DNA from: Winogradskyella schleiferi
Lineage (GTDB): Bacteria; Bacteroidota; Bacteroidia; Flavobacteriales; Flavobacteriaceae
Length of the DNA: 64,000 bases
Assembly: GCF_013394655.1 (NCBI RefSeq)
Contig: NZ_CP053351.1
Location: 4,442,001-4,506,000 of the forward strand
Reading direction: 5' to 3'
The translations under genes were made by a program, and so were the position numbers. A model generated the notes under the pieces. The model worked only from the letters and a program-made list of their open reading frames with translations. It made no database searches and had not been told where the DNA came from. Every line of letters begins with the position of its first letter. Position 1 is the first letter of the stretch. Below are positions 45,226 through 55,700 of this stretch, piece after piece.

Positions 45226-45966
45226 ATGAGCTTCATTCGTAACATATTAAATTCCCGCTCTCATGAGAACGGGGATTTTTTTTTGCAACTCAAAAAAATT
45301 CTGGGGTTTAAGCCCAAAACAATATCAATTTACATTAAGGCCTTTACACATCGTTCCATGAATATAAAGGACGATAAAGGCAATGTTATTAACTACGAGC
45401 GCCTAGAATTTGTTGGTGACGCCATTCTTGGTTCTGTAATTGCTGCCTACTTATTTGAAAAAGTGCCACATGGTGATGAAGGTTATCTTACAAAAATGCG
45501 TTCTAAAGTGGTCAGTAGGGAACATCTTAATAAGTTAGGTAAAGAACTGGGTCTTATTGATTTTGTAGAAAGTAAAATTCCGAAGTCAAATTTTGGAGAC
45601 AATATTCATGGCAATCTTTTTGAAGCTTTAGTTGGTGCTATTTATTTAGATAAAGGTTACAGTTTCTGCGAAAAATTCGTCTATAAACGTGTTATAAATC
45701 CGCATGTGGATATTGAAGCTTTAGAAGGAAAAGTAATTAGTTACAAGAGTTTACTGATAGAGTGGTGCCAAAAGGAGAAAAATACATTTGATTATCAAGT
45801 CTATGAAGATACTGGTAATGACGAGCTAAAACATTTCTCTGTAAAGTTGTCCATTAATGACAAAGTGGTTTCAAAAGCAAGAGCGACTTCAAAGAAAAAG
45901 GCCGAAGAAAAAGCGTCAAAACGTGCTTTTTTTGCCTTTCAAAATGAAATAACAAGACTACATTAA
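45226..45966 (+). CDS. rnc: Ribonuclease III
   Basis: Cuts double-stranded RNA in rRNA and mRNA processing. The 246-residue protein has the signature ERLEFVGDAILGSVIAAYLF (about 58-77, metal-binding Glu/Asp), HGNLFEALVGAIYLDKG with the second acidic pair, and a C-terminal dsRNA-binding domain (about 175-240, SYKSLLIEWCQKEK, then KKKAEEKASKRAF). Start 7 bp after fabF stop, so translation is probably coupled. A palindrome at its 5' end encodes normal residues. Confidence 0.96.
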   Translation: MSFIRNILNSRSHENGDFFLQLKKILGFKPKTISIYIKAFTHRSMNIKDDKGNVINYERLEFVGDAILGSVIAAYLFEKVPHGDEGYLTKMRSKVVSREHLNKLGKELGLIDFVESKIPKSNFGDNIHGNLFEALVGAIYLDKGYSFCEKFVYKRVINPHVDIEALEGKVISYKSLLIEWCQKEKNTFDYQVYEDTGNDELKHFSVKLSINDKVVSKARATSKKKAEEKASKRAFFAFQNEITRLH

Positions 45967-46151
45967 CATAAGATCAATTCAAATTATAGAATTTCCTCTA
46001 CTATAACGTTTTCGTAAATATTTGCACTCAATCTTAACCTATTCTTAATAAAATTGCCCTTTTATTGTACTATATTTACGAATTATACAAGTTAGATTTT
46101 CAAATTTTCATGCAACGTTTAAAATTTAATTGGTTTTAAGGTTATAATCGT

Positions 46152-46631
46152 ATGGCTTTACACAAACTTCAGGTTGATGATTTTTATGATGATTCCTTTA
46201 AGCTAATTGCGATACATTGTAGATTAGAAGATTATCGATTGGCCTATTTGCTAAACAAACATTTAGGGCTTAAGTTAGAACGTAATGATAAGGACATAGA
46301 CTTAAAATATTTAGAGTCATCTTACAGTATTTTTGAATGGGATAATGAGACCGAATACGTGGTTTGGAATTTAATTTCCAACATGTGCAAGAAAGAAGAG
46401 GATGGTTTATCCAGTACAGGAACTTTATTTAACGAGAGTGAGAAAGTACTGAAAACATTCAATTTAATATCTGAATTCAAAAAAGTGGATTATTTCATTA
46501 AGATTTCAGACGAAATACAGAATGTAAATGAAAAACTTATCGTAAATAAATTACAAGCCATTCCACAAATAATTACAAGTTATACGGTAGATCCGTTAAA
46601 AATAAAGTCGAAAGACCATTTAATTTTTTGA
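46152..46631 (+). CDS. IPExxxVDY family protein
   Basis: A 159-residue protein of the Flavobacteriales IPExxxVDY family, named for a motif that here reads LISEFKKVDYFIKI (about 114-127), a divergent form. The N-terminal part (RLEDYRLAYLLNKHLGLKLE) is well kept. Function unknown; it lies immediately before pyk, as is common in this group, with a 4-bp gap. Confidence 0.8.
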   Translation: MALHKLQVDDFYDDSFKLIAIHCRLEDYRLAYLLNKHLGLKLERNDKDIDLKYLESSYSIFEWDNETEYVVWNLISNMCKKEEDGLSSTGTLFNESEKVLKTFNLISEFKKVDYFIKISDEIQNVNEKLIVNKLQAIPQIITSYTVDPLKIKSKDHLIF

Positions 46632-46635
46632 ATTG

Positions 46636-48075
46636 ATGTCAAACAAGAAAACAAAAATAGTAGCGACCTTAGGTCCTGCAACAAGCACAAAAGAAGTATT
46701 GAAAGCGATGCTAGATGAAGGTGCAAATGTATTTAGAATTAACTTCTCACATGCCGATTATGCAGCCGTTGAAGAGCGCATAAAAATGATAAGAGAACTC
46801 AATGAGGAGTTTGGCTATAATGCGTCTATTTTAGGTGATTTACAAGGACCAAAATTACGTGTCGGCACCATGAAAGGTGAAGTGATTGTGAATGAAGGCG
46901 ACGAAATTATTTTCGCTACAGGAAAGCGTTTCGAGGGTACAAAAGAACGTGTTTACATGACTTACGACAAGTTTCCTCAAGATGCGCAGCCTGGAGAACG
47001 TATTTTATTAGATGACGGAAAATTGATTTTTGAAGTCGTTTCTACAGATAAAAAATCTGAAGTTAAAGCTAGAGTGATACAAGGTGGACCATTAAAATCC
47101 AAAAAGGGGGTAAACTTACCGAACACTAATATTTCTCAACCAGCATTAACTGAAAAGGATGTCGAAGATGCTATTTTTGCATGTAAACAAAAAGTAGATT
47201 GGATAGCCTTGTCTTTTGTGCGTCATGCAGAAGATTTAATGGAGCTTGAACAGTTAATAAGTGAACATAGCGACCATAAAATTCCTATTATTGCAAAGAT
47301 TGAAAAGCCAGAAGCGGTTGAGAATATCGATAAAATTGTGGCGTACTGTGATGGTTTGATGGTAGCTCGTGGTGATTTGGGCGTTGAAATTCCTGCTGAG
47401 GAAGTGCCGTTGATTCAAAAGCAATTGGTGCTTAGAGCAAAACGAGCTAGAATTCCTGTAATTATCGCTACCCAAATGATGGAAACCATGATTACAAGTT
47501 TAACACCAACACGTGCTGAGGTAAACGATGTTGCCAATTCTGTAATGGATGGAGCAGATGCTGTAATGCTATCTGGTGAAACCTCTGTTGGGCAATATCC
47601 TGTTCAAGTGATTCGTCAAATGGCAAATATAATTCGTAGTGTTGAAGATTCGCCTTTGATTGAAGTGCCGCAATCGCCACCACACATTAGAACTAAGCGT
47701 TATATCACAAAGGCGATTTGTTACCATGCCGCCAATATGGCGAATGAGATAAATGCAAAGGCGATATCCACATTAACCAATAGTGGTTATACGGCCTTTC
47801 AGATTTCGGCTTGGAGACCCTCTGCACATATTTTAGTATTTACGTCAAATAAACGTATTTTGACCCAATTAAGTTTGCTTTGGGGAGTTACAGCATTCTA
47901 TTATGACAGATTTGTAAGTACGGACGAAACCATTGAAGATGTAAATGCCATTGCATGTAAAAAAGGCTATTTAGAAGTTGGTGATATGTTGATTAGTTTA
48001 GCGGCAATGCCAATTCAAGAAAAAGGAATGGTCAATACGTTGCGGGTTACTGAGATAGAGAGTTGTAGTTTTTAG
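46636..48075 (+). CDS. pyk: Pyruvate kinase
   Basis: Makes pyruvate and ATP from phosphoenolpyruvate and ADP. The 479-residue protein from ATG 46636 (a TTG one codon earlier is not preferred) starts SNKKTKIVATLGPATSTKEV; VFRINFSHADYA, IIAKIEKPEAVENI, VARGDLGVEIP and ATQMMETMI carry the substrate, metal and ADP sites. The C-terminal regulatory domain is present. Follows the IPExxxVDY gene by 4 bp, so they share a transcript. Confidence 0.97.
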   Translation: MSNKKTKIVATLGPATSTKEVLKAMLDEGANVFRINFSHADYAAVEERIKMIRELNEEFGYNASILGDLQGPKLRVGTMKGEVIVNEGDEIIFATGKRFEGTKERVYMTYDKFPQDAQPGERILLDDGKLIFEVVSTDKKSEVKARVIQGGPLKSKKGVNLPNTNISQPALTEKDVEDAIFACKQKVDWIALSFVRHAEDLMELEQLISEHSDHKIPIIAKIEKPEAVENIDKIVAYCDGLMVARGDLGVEIPAEEVPLIQKQLVLRAKRARIPVIIATQMMETMITSLTPTRAEVNDVANSVMDGADAVMLSGETSVGQYPVQVIRQMANIIRSVEDSPLIEVPQSPPHIRTKRYITKAICYHAANMANEINAKAISTLTNSGYTAFQISAWRPSAHILVFTSNKRILTQLSLLWGVTAFYYDRFVSTDETIEDVNAIACKKGYLEVGDMLISLAAMPIQEKGMVNTLRVTEIESCSF

Positions 48076-48178
48076 GAAGTATTTTTATCTTTTTTATGCG
48101 ATTGAGTATAAAAAGTAATTAATCAGGTTTTTAAGAGGATAAGTGTAAATTTTATGTGATATCCAATTTTGCATACTT

Positions 48179-49282
48179 TCAAAACTCAAACTTTAACTGT
48201 ACACTAACAGCTTCTTTTTCCTCGTTTTTAATTTTTTTAGAATCTGTATTCAAATTAGATAACGAAATTCCTAATAGTCTAACCGAATTATTCAGTATGT
48301 CTTGGTACAATAAATCTTTTGCAGTTTCAAGGATAATGGCTTTTTCACCTACAAAATAGGGTAGGGTTTTGCTTCGGGTTTGTAAGGTGAAGTCGCTATA
48401 TTTTATTTTAAGGGTAATGGTTTTTCCAGATACTTTACTTTTAGTTAAACGTCTTGAGACTTCTTCTGCTATATGCTCTAGTTTTTCTAGCATAAAAATT
48501 TCTGAGGACAGATTTTCACTAAACGTACGTTCTGCAGCTAACGATTTACGAATGCGATTGGGTTTTACTTCACTGTTATGAATACCTCTTACGACATCAT
48601 AATAATAGCGACCTGATTTTCCGAAATTTTCGTCAAGATATTCAAAACTTTTAGCCTTTAAATCTTTACCAGTAAAAATGCCTTTTTGATACATTTTTTC
48701 GGCAGTAACTTTACCTACTCCATAAAATTTACGAATGTCCAAATCTTCTAAAAATTGGAGAACATCTTCTGGATTAACCGTTTTTTGCCCATTGGGTTTG
48801 TTATAATCACTGGCTACTTTTGCAATAAACTTGTTAATGGAGATACCTGCGGAAGCCGTTAAGCCAACTTCATCGTAAATCCTGGCTCTTATCTTTTGTG
48901 CCAGAATAGTGGCACTAGGCAAGCCTATTTTGTTTTCCGTTACATCCAAATAAGCTTCGTCTAAGGATAATGGCTCAACCAAATCGGTATAATCGTGAAA
49001 AATTTTACGGACTTGGTTAGAAATCGTTTTATAACGATCAAAATCGGTTTTAACGAAAATAAGTTCAGGGCATAATTTTATAGCCAATCGCCCAGACATG
49101 GCGCTTTTAACTCCAAATTTTCGGGCTTCATAACTTGCTGCACTTATGACACCTCTTGTGCCTCCGCCGCCAACAGCTATGGCTTTACCTCTAAGTTCAG
49201 GATTATCCATTTGTGCTACAGACGCATAAAAGGCATCCATATCTACATGAATTATCTTTCTTATAGGAAAATCGTTAAGCAT
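48179..49282 (-). CDS. dinB: DNA polymerase IV (DinB)
   Basis: A Y-family translesion polymerase of 367 residues. Metal-binding Asp14 and Asp16 (HVDMDAFYASVAQMD), SLDEAYLDVT (about 105-114), and ASAGISINKFIAKVASDYNK in the palm and fingers define it. The little-finger domain runs from RTFSENLSSEI on. The C-terminus is short and does not show a clear beta-clamp motif of the QLxLF type; the ending VSVQLKFEF may serve. Single gene. Confidence 0.95.
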   Translation of the reverse strand: MLNDFPIRKIIHVDMDAFYASVAQMDNPELRGKAIAVGGGGTRGVISAASYEARKFGVKSAMSGRLAIKLCPELIFVKTDFDRYKTISNQVRKIFHDYTDLVEPLSLDEAYLDVTENKIGLPSATILAQKIRARIYDEVGLTASAGISINKFIAKVASDYNKPNGQKTVNPEDVLQFLEDLDIRKFYGVGKVTAEKMYQKGIFTGKDLKAKSFEYLDENFGKSGRYYYDVVRGIHNSEVKPNRIRKSLAAERTFSENLSSEIFMLEKLEHIAEEVSRRLTKSKVSGKTITLKIKYSDFTLQTRSKTLPYFVGEKAIILETAKDLLYQDILNNSVRLLGISLSNLNTDSKKIKNEEKEAVSVQLKFEF

Positions 49283-49332
49283 GGTGTAAATTTAGGCATT
49301 AAATGCCTTTTAATAATTTATTTTTAATGTAT

Positions 49333-49803
49333 ATGGCGATAGAAATTGAACGAAAATATTTAGTGAAATCAAAAGCTTTTAAAAAAGAGGCGTTTAAAAG
49401 TTATACTATAAAACAAGGGTTTTTAAATACCCATAAAGAACGAACCGTACGTGTAAGGTTGAAAGAAGATAGTAGTTATTTAACCATTAAAGGAAAATCT
49501 ACAGTTAACGGATTATCCCGTTTTGAATGGGAGAAAGAGATTACTAAAAATGATGCAGAACATCTCTTAAAACTTTGCGAAGAAGGTATTATTGAAAAAA
49601 CACGCTATGAAGTAAAGTACGGAAACCACACGTTTGAAGTTGATGAATTCTTTGGTGCTAATCAAGGTTTAATCATTGCAGAAATTGAATTAAATTCTGA
49701 AAGTGAACATTTTGAGAAACCGAAATGGTTGGGTAAGGAGGTTACAGGAGAGACTAGATACTATAATTCTCAGCTGAGTAAAAATCCTTTTAAGGATTGG
49801 TAA
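49333..49803 (+). CDS. CYTH domain protein (triphosphate tunnel metalloenzyme)
   Basis: About 156 residues from ATG 49333 (MAIEIERKYLVKS), with the ExExK signature EIERK at the start and basic residues along the tunnel such as KERTVRVRLKEDSSYLTIKG; ATGs at 49303 and 49327 would only add non-conserved residues. Members act on triphosphate-containing substrates such as inorganic triphosphate, thiamine triphosphate or ATP. It is close to the short bacterial ygiF/CYTH-like group; exact activity unknown. A shared terminator separates it from the convergent OmpA gene. Confidence 0.88.
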   Translation: MAIEIERKYLVKSKAFKKEAFKSYTIKQGFLNTHKERTVRVRLKEDSSYLTIKGKSTVNGLSRFEWEKEITKNDAEHLLKLCEEGIIEKTRYEVKYGNHTFEVDEFFGANQGLIIAEIELNSESEHFEKPKWLGKEVTGETRYYNSQLSKNPFKDW

Positions 49804-49826
49804 AAAATATCAAAGTTTTTCGAAAA

Positions 49827-49862
49827 AAAAAGCCTATCCTTTTTTCAAAGGATAGGCTTTTT
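49827..49862. terminator. Bidirectional terminator between CYTH and OmpA genes
   Basis: AAAAAGCCTATCCTTT and AAAGGATAGGCTTTTT make a 16-bp stem around TTTC, with A and T runs on each side, serving both convergent genes. Confidence 0.88.
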
Positions 49863-49878
49863 ATCTTTTATATGTAAA

Positions 49879-51801
49879 TTACTCTTCGTACATATTTTGC
49901 TTATCTTCATTTACTATTATAAATTCTGAACGTCTGTTTTCAGCATGTTGTTCTTTAGTACAACCAGATGAACAATCAATTTTAGGCTCTGATTCGCCTT
50001 TACCTATTCCAGAAATACGAGATTCGTCAATACCTTGAGAAATCACATATTGCACCGTAGTTTTAGCTCTGCGGTCAGAAAGATTCATATTATAAGATTC
50101 AGAACCTCTTTCGTCCGTATGTGATGTAGCCTGAATAACAAGTTCTGGATATTTCTTCATGACTTGGACGAGTTTGTCTAATTCAAAAGCAGCTTGCGCT
50201 GTTATATTAGATTTATCGAATTCGAAGAAAATTGGAGCTAAGACAATTTTTTCATCTTCCATTATGTTTTCAATTGGATCTAAAGAAATTTGAACGTTAT
50301 TTACCTCGTCGTCTGTACCTTCGACAGGAACTTTTTTACTGTCGAATCCGTCCATAACAACTTCTAGTTCAGAATCTTTATCACATTCTACGATAAATTC
50401 AGCAATACCTTCGTCATCGGTCATTTTTGAGGATACTTTATTGCCTTCTTCATCAAATAAAGAGACCGAAGCACCTGAAATCGGTTCCCGGTTCTTATCG
50501 TCTAGAACAGTTGCGCTAATAACAACATCACATAGAGGTTGTAGTTTTTTGAACTCATAAATGTCATCACTTCCTTTACCGCCTTCCCTATTAGAAGATA
50601 CAAAGCCATTATTGTTTTCCTCATCAATTATAAAAGCGAAATCATCGGCATTACTATTTATAGGGATACCAACATTACGCGCATTTGCTAAAGTACCATC
50701 GATTTCTTTAGTGTAAAATACATCAAATCCACCAAGTCCTAAGTGACCATTCGATGAAAAATATAGTGTGTTATTACTGCTTATATATGGGAAGCCTTCT
50801 TCGCCTTCAGTATTGACTTTTTGACCTAAATTTTCTGGTACGCCTAAAGTACCATCAGCGTTTATTGGAGCTTTGTAAATATCATAGTCGCCAAAACCAC
50901 CTGGCATATTTGATGTAAAGTATAACGTTTTTCCATCCGCACTTACAGATGGGTTTTTAACAGAATAGTTTTCGCTATTAATACCTACATCTTCTATGGT
51001 GTCCCAATCATCTCCTAATTTTGTCGCTTTAAATAAATAAAGCTGACTAAAACGTGTACTACTCAGAGAATCCTTTTCGTAATCTTTTTCATAAAAACTT
51101 TCACGTGAGAAATACATGGTATTCCCATCAGGTGAGAAAGACACTAAACCTTCATGGTATTTCGTGTTTAGTTTTTTATTTGCTAAAGTAGCTTCTTGAT
51201 ACGTACTGTCTGAATTTTTAACAATGGTGTAAATGTCTAAAAAAGGCTGTTCGTTCCATCCATAAGTTTTACGACTATCATTACGAGCAGAAGTAATATA
51301 TAACTTGCCATCATTTAGGGTACCACCAAAGTCGGATTGTTCAGAATTAAAAGAAGCATTCTGCACGTTGAACTTTTTACCTTGTTCTAAAATTTTAGGA
51401 AGATAATTTGGATTTTTCTTATATGCTATAGCTCTATTGTCTCCTGGACGCATAGAAGCAAATTTTTCCATTTGTTGATTGGATGCTTCATACTTTCCAT
51501 TAGCTTTTAACATTTGTGCATACTTATAAACCATTTCTGGCTTATCGGAAGTTTCTAAAGCTTTAGCATACCAGCGTTCTGCTGCTTCTGTATTAAAAAT
51601 GTTATAGTAGCTTTCGGCAAGTTGGCTATAAACATAGGTGTCTCCTTTACCTTCATTTACAAGTTCCTCGTAGTTTTCTGCGGCATCCACATATTGGTAT
51701 CTAGCAAATTGTTTATCTGCTTTCTTTGTATCGCTATTTTGAGCAGTTAAGCATAAGCTACTCATCAACGTAATAAATAATAATGTTTTAAAGTTTTTCA
51801 T
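49879..51801 (-). CDS. OmpA-family protein with TPR and PD40 repeats (T9SS-associated)
   Basis: A 640-residue secreted protein: signal peptide (MKNFKTLLFITLMSSLCLTA), TPR-like helices (about 25-130), PD40/WD40-like propeller (SFSPDGNTMYFSRES, SVSADGKTLYFTSNMPGGFG, YISSNNTLYFSSNG; about 140-420), a carboxypeptidase-regulatory-like beta domain (about 430-500, VISATVLDDKNREPISGASV), and C-terminal OmpA (IFFEFDKSNITAQAAFEL, ATSHTDERGSESYNMNLSDR). Such proteins sit with PorP/SprF and gliding-type adhesins. It is the last gene of the triad. Confidence 0.92.
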   Translation of the reverse strand: MKNFKTLLFITLMSSLCLTAQNSDTKKADKQFARYQYVDAAENYEELVNEGKGDTYVYSQLAESYYNIFNTEAAERWYAKALETSDKPEMVYKYAQMLKANGKYEASNQQMEKFASMRPGDNRAIAYKKNPNYLPKILEQGKKFNVQNASFNSEQSDFGGTLNDGKLYITSARNDSRKTYGWNEQPFLDIYTIVKNSDSTYQEATLANKKLNTKYHEGLVSFSPDGNTMYFSRESFYEKDYEKDSLSSTRFSQLYLFKATKLGDDWDTIEDVGINSENYSVKNPSVSADGKTLYFTSNMPGGFGDYDIYKAPINADGTLGVPENLGQKVNTEGEEGFPYISSNNTLYFSSNGHLGLGGFDVFYTKEIDGTLANARNVGIPINSNADDFAFIIDEENNNGFVSSNREGGKGSDDIYEFKKLQPLCDVVISATVLDDKNREPISGASVSLFDEEGNKVSSKMTDDEGIAEFIVECDKDSELEVVMDGFDSKKVPVEGTDDEVNNVQISLDPIENIMEDEKIVLAPIFFEFDKSNITAQAAFELDKLVQVMKKYPELVIQATSHTDERGSESYNMNLSDRRAKTTVQYVISQGIDESRISGIGKGESEPKIDCSSGCTKEQHAENRRSEFIIVNEDKQNMYEE

Positions 51802-51821
51802 AATTGTTTTAGCTTAACTGA

Positions 51822-52727
51822 TTAAAAGTATCTTGGTGAACGTGAAACACGCTTAGGGAAATTAAGATCGAATAATAACATGATTTCATGTGATGCTGGT
51901 GCGTAAGCTTTTATATCCGAGGATATAGCATCGTATGCATAGCCAATTCTTAAACCATCTGTAAGTGCAAAATTTACTAAGCCAGAAAATGAATCATCTA
52001 AGCGATATGATGCTCCAATTTCAAACTTCTTAAAAAACCGTGCATTTAAGTTGACATCAAATGATGTTGGTGCATCAAATGCAGATTTTACCATAACCGA
52101 TGGCTTTAACTCCGTATTTGGTGAAAGATCGAACACGTAACCACCAGTTAAGAAATAGTGCTGTGTTTCTGATCCTATTTTACGACCATCATTATCTAAA
52201 TGTACCGATGATAATAAATTTGGAACGGACAATGACACATAATATTTTTCTGTATAATAAAAGAATCCAGCACCAATATTGGGTGTCGTTGAATTTATAT
52301 TTTGATTGAGGAAGGGATCATCTTCATCAACAATATCAATACCAGCTAATCCGATATCGTGAAACGTGGCACCTCCTTTAACACCAAAGGCCAATTTATG
52401 TTCGCCACCTAAATTTAAGGTGTATGAAACATCCACATAGGCATTGGTTTCTTTTACGGGACCAATTTGATCTGAGATAACTGAGAGACCTAATCCAAGA
52501 TTACTTCCAATTGGTGTGTGACCGAAAAATGTTCCTGTTTCTGGACCACCTTCAATTCTAGACCATTGGTTTCTGTATAGTAATCCAAAAGAAAGACCTT
52601 CTCTTGATCCTGCATAAGCAGGGTTTACTATATTCATATTATACATGTACTGTGTGTACTGAGGGTCTTGTTGCCCGTGCATTTGAAATGCTAAGAGCAA
52701 AACCGCTATAATAGAGAGTTTTTTCAT
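51822..52727 (-). CDS. PorP/SprF family type IX secretion outer membrane protein
   Basis: A 301-residue outer-membrane beta-barrel of the PorP/SprF family (signal MKKLSIIAVLLLAFQMHG). The hallmark QDPQYTQYMYNMNIVNPAYAG begins the mature protein, and SFGLLYRNQWSRIEG follows. SprF-type proteins help display or secrete particular T9SS substrates. It lies between the giant T9SS protein upstream (26 bp) and the OmpA gene downstream (20 bp), as expected. Confidence 0.95.
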   Translation of the reverse strand: MKKLSIIAVLLLAFQMHGQQDPQYTQYMYNMNIVNPAYAGSREGLSFGLLYRNQWSRIEGGPETGTFFGHTPIGSNLGLGLSVISDQIGPVKETNAYVDVSYTLNLGGEHKLAFGVKGGATFHDIGLAGIDIVDEDDPFLNQNINSTTPNIGAGFFYYTEKYYVSLSVPNLLSSVHLDNDGRKIGSETQHYFLTGGYVFDLSPNTELKPSVMVKSAFDAPTSFDVNLNARFFKKFEIGASYRLDDSFSGLVNFALTDGLRIGYAYDAISSDIKAYAPASHEIMLLFDLNFPKRVSRSPRYF

Positions 52728-52753
52728 TATATTAAGTTGATTCTGTTAGTTGA

Positions 52754-55700
52754 TTATCTGTTAATGTACACCCAAGCACTTTTTGATTTTGCACCACCTT
52801 CGTAAATAACGGTATAGAAATAGGTTCCTACTGGTAATTCCTCACCATCATCGGTTTGTCCATGCCACTCGTCAACATAGTTGGTTTTAGAGTATACAAG
52901 TGTTCCGTTTCTATTGAATATTTCAAGTTTAGTAACGTTGAAACTACTTAAATCAAAAGTATCATTCATCATATCATCATTTGGTGAAATACCCTCAGGG
53001 AAGACGCAGGACTCAAGCTCCACAACTTCTACTGGGATCTGATTTAAACAGCCACTATCATTAAAGGTTATGGTAGCCACATATTCACCAGCGACTACAA
53101 CATTATCCAATATTAGGCCACTTCCGCTAAAAGGATTGCCATCTAAAGTCCAACTTATAGATACTTCATCTTCCGTAAAGTTGGTTGGCACAATACCAAT
53201 AGTTACTTCTCCTGTTGAAGGCGCAGGGCATACTTCATAATCATATTGTTGTTCATCTATTGTTGCTAAAGGCACTATATTTATTTCTAAGCCGAATGAT
53301 GTGGTCTCATAACATCCAGTCGTAGCATTTTCAGCTCTTACATAAATGGTTTCTCCACTACTTGAATATGCCGAACTTGAGACATCACCAGTTCCAGCGT
53401 CAGCATCTTCTTGAGACGTATGATAAGTCACTGTATGTGTCGGGTCCGTAGTCACTTCACTATTGATAGATAATAAATCAAATTCCGTAACACCATCAAC
53501 CGCACCATCCAAATCATCACAAACTATAAAATCCATTGGTTGGTCAATAATTATGGTAGGATTAACTACTAATGAAACCACTACTAACTCACGACAGCCA
53601 AAGTAATAAGGGTTATCGATTTGGTCCGTGTCTTCTATTCGCATAATTAAGTCTTCACCTGTTGAGGTATATGGTGAAGTAACAGGATTCATTGTGGAGT
53701 TTGCATCTCCTGTATTGGTATAGAAACTTACTGTAAATCCATCCGGTAAACCTAAGTTGTCTGAAAAAGCAACTAAATCGAACGACTCAGAACCATCATT
53801 TTCAGGTCCATCGCAAAGGTCAAAAGTCATTGGCGCCATAGCATCTGGATCTGTGTATAGATTAACAACAATTGGCTCAGAATCGGCAGTTGCCTCGCCA
53901 CAATTGGTATTGTAAACGCGGGATATATACGTGCCGCTTTCCGTCACTAAAAGTGAGCTAGAGGTTTCGCCTGCTATTAGTTCACCATCTTTTAACCATT
54001 CATACTCGTTGGCAGCAAGTGAATTGGAGTCCAAGATTAAGGAATCAGCACAGGCATTTAGCTCATCTGGAGTTGCAGGATCATTATCTGTATCAAAAAT
54101 AGGATAGCCTAAAAGGTTCACAATTTCTGTTTCTACAGTGGCATCTATCGCACCAGCACCTGTTTCATCTTCATTAGTTTGTTGTACCTGAATGATACCC
54201 GCATCTTGCGCAAAATTTGTTATTAATAAAAGATATATTTCACCCTGTACAGCTCCTGGCAGCACTGAATCTTCGATAGGAGCCGCAGAATAACTACAAT
54301 CGACAGGCGCTCCTAACACACATAAATCGTCACCTGGTGCATAAGGACCCCAAAGTAGAAAATCGACATCTAATCCGTTACCAATAGGTTCATTATTTGC
54401 GTTAAAGGCACTATTTTGTGTCATGGTAATTAAAATATCACCAGATTCTACAATTGGCAATGTAAAGTAAGTAGGGTTAGGCGTTGAAAATAAACATTCT
54501 ATAGTTCCATCTCCGGGAAGTAAATTTATGGTGTTGTTCAAATAAAGAAAATTACTATCATCAGAACTACCACTACAAAAGTCTTGAGCTGTGGTACAAT
54601 CAATGTTGGTTGGAGCAATGTATGGTGTAATACAAAGATCAAAAGTAGTATCTTCCATATCTGTGTCGCCCGAATAAATTCTAATAAAATAGGTTTCTCC
54701 AATTGTAAGTTGAGGTGTAGCACTAGACGTTTCATCAAAACCATTTACACATGAGATTTCTGTTAAGTTATCACATGCACCTTCATAAATGCTGTGATTA
54801 ATGTCCGTGGTATTACTTCCTGTTAAATTAGCTATAGCAATTAATTGGAATTCACTCTGTGCTACAAACTGAAACCAAACATCATCATCTGCATCACCTC
54901 CACAAGAAGGGTCAGCCACACCAGATGCAGTAGCACCTGAAAGGGTACCAAACGTGCTGGTCTCACAAAGATAGTTGTCGTTTACTGTAGCAACTGTTGC
55001 TGCACAAGGTACGTCATTTAAAGGCGGACATATGACCAGGTCGAGTGGTTGACTGCTAATGGTACATAATGTTTCTTGTTCATGAGCAACAAAAATATTT
55101 ACAGCTTCAGTTCCAAAATCGAAAGGACCAGCTTGGAACGTACCTGTCGCTGTTACTGGTATAGTTGTAGCATCTAAACTATTAGATATTTCTAAAGAAG
55201 TAGCATCCCCTAAACTTGTTATCTCTACATCTACAAAGTATTGATAGTTTGGACAGTCATAAACAGGTGTATATGTTGCTTCAGGAAGTGTACACGGTAA
55301 GGTCTCAATATTTACCGTAAAATCTAAGGTTACACCAAAAGATCCATTATAACACGGGTTTGGTGTTGCTTGTCCACTATCAGCAGTTCCTATTCGCATT
55401 CTGTGTTCTCCAGGAGTTGCCGTTACTGGCATAACAAAGGAGGCGTCTAAAGTTGTGGGATTATCACCTAAAGATACACCTTGATACACAAGTTCTGTGT
55501 CTTCAAATACAAGGTTATCATTAAAATCTATCCAAATATTTGTCCCATAGGTAAAACCTGTGGCAAATGTAATCTGCACATTGGTATTTATTGCTGGAAA
55601 AAGATTCACTACAGTTGCCGTATGGTTTTCATAAGTTTCGTCTGGTCCAAAACTTGGAAAATCTGTTGTATCAATAGTCACGTTAGTTACACCATCACCA

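Noticed and set aside
45250..45275. Palindrome (TCCCG...CGGGG) inside the start of rnc
   Set aside because: It encodes residues 10-17 that look like the normal RNase III N-terminus (SRSHENGD), so I take it as a chance match and not an inserted palindromic element.
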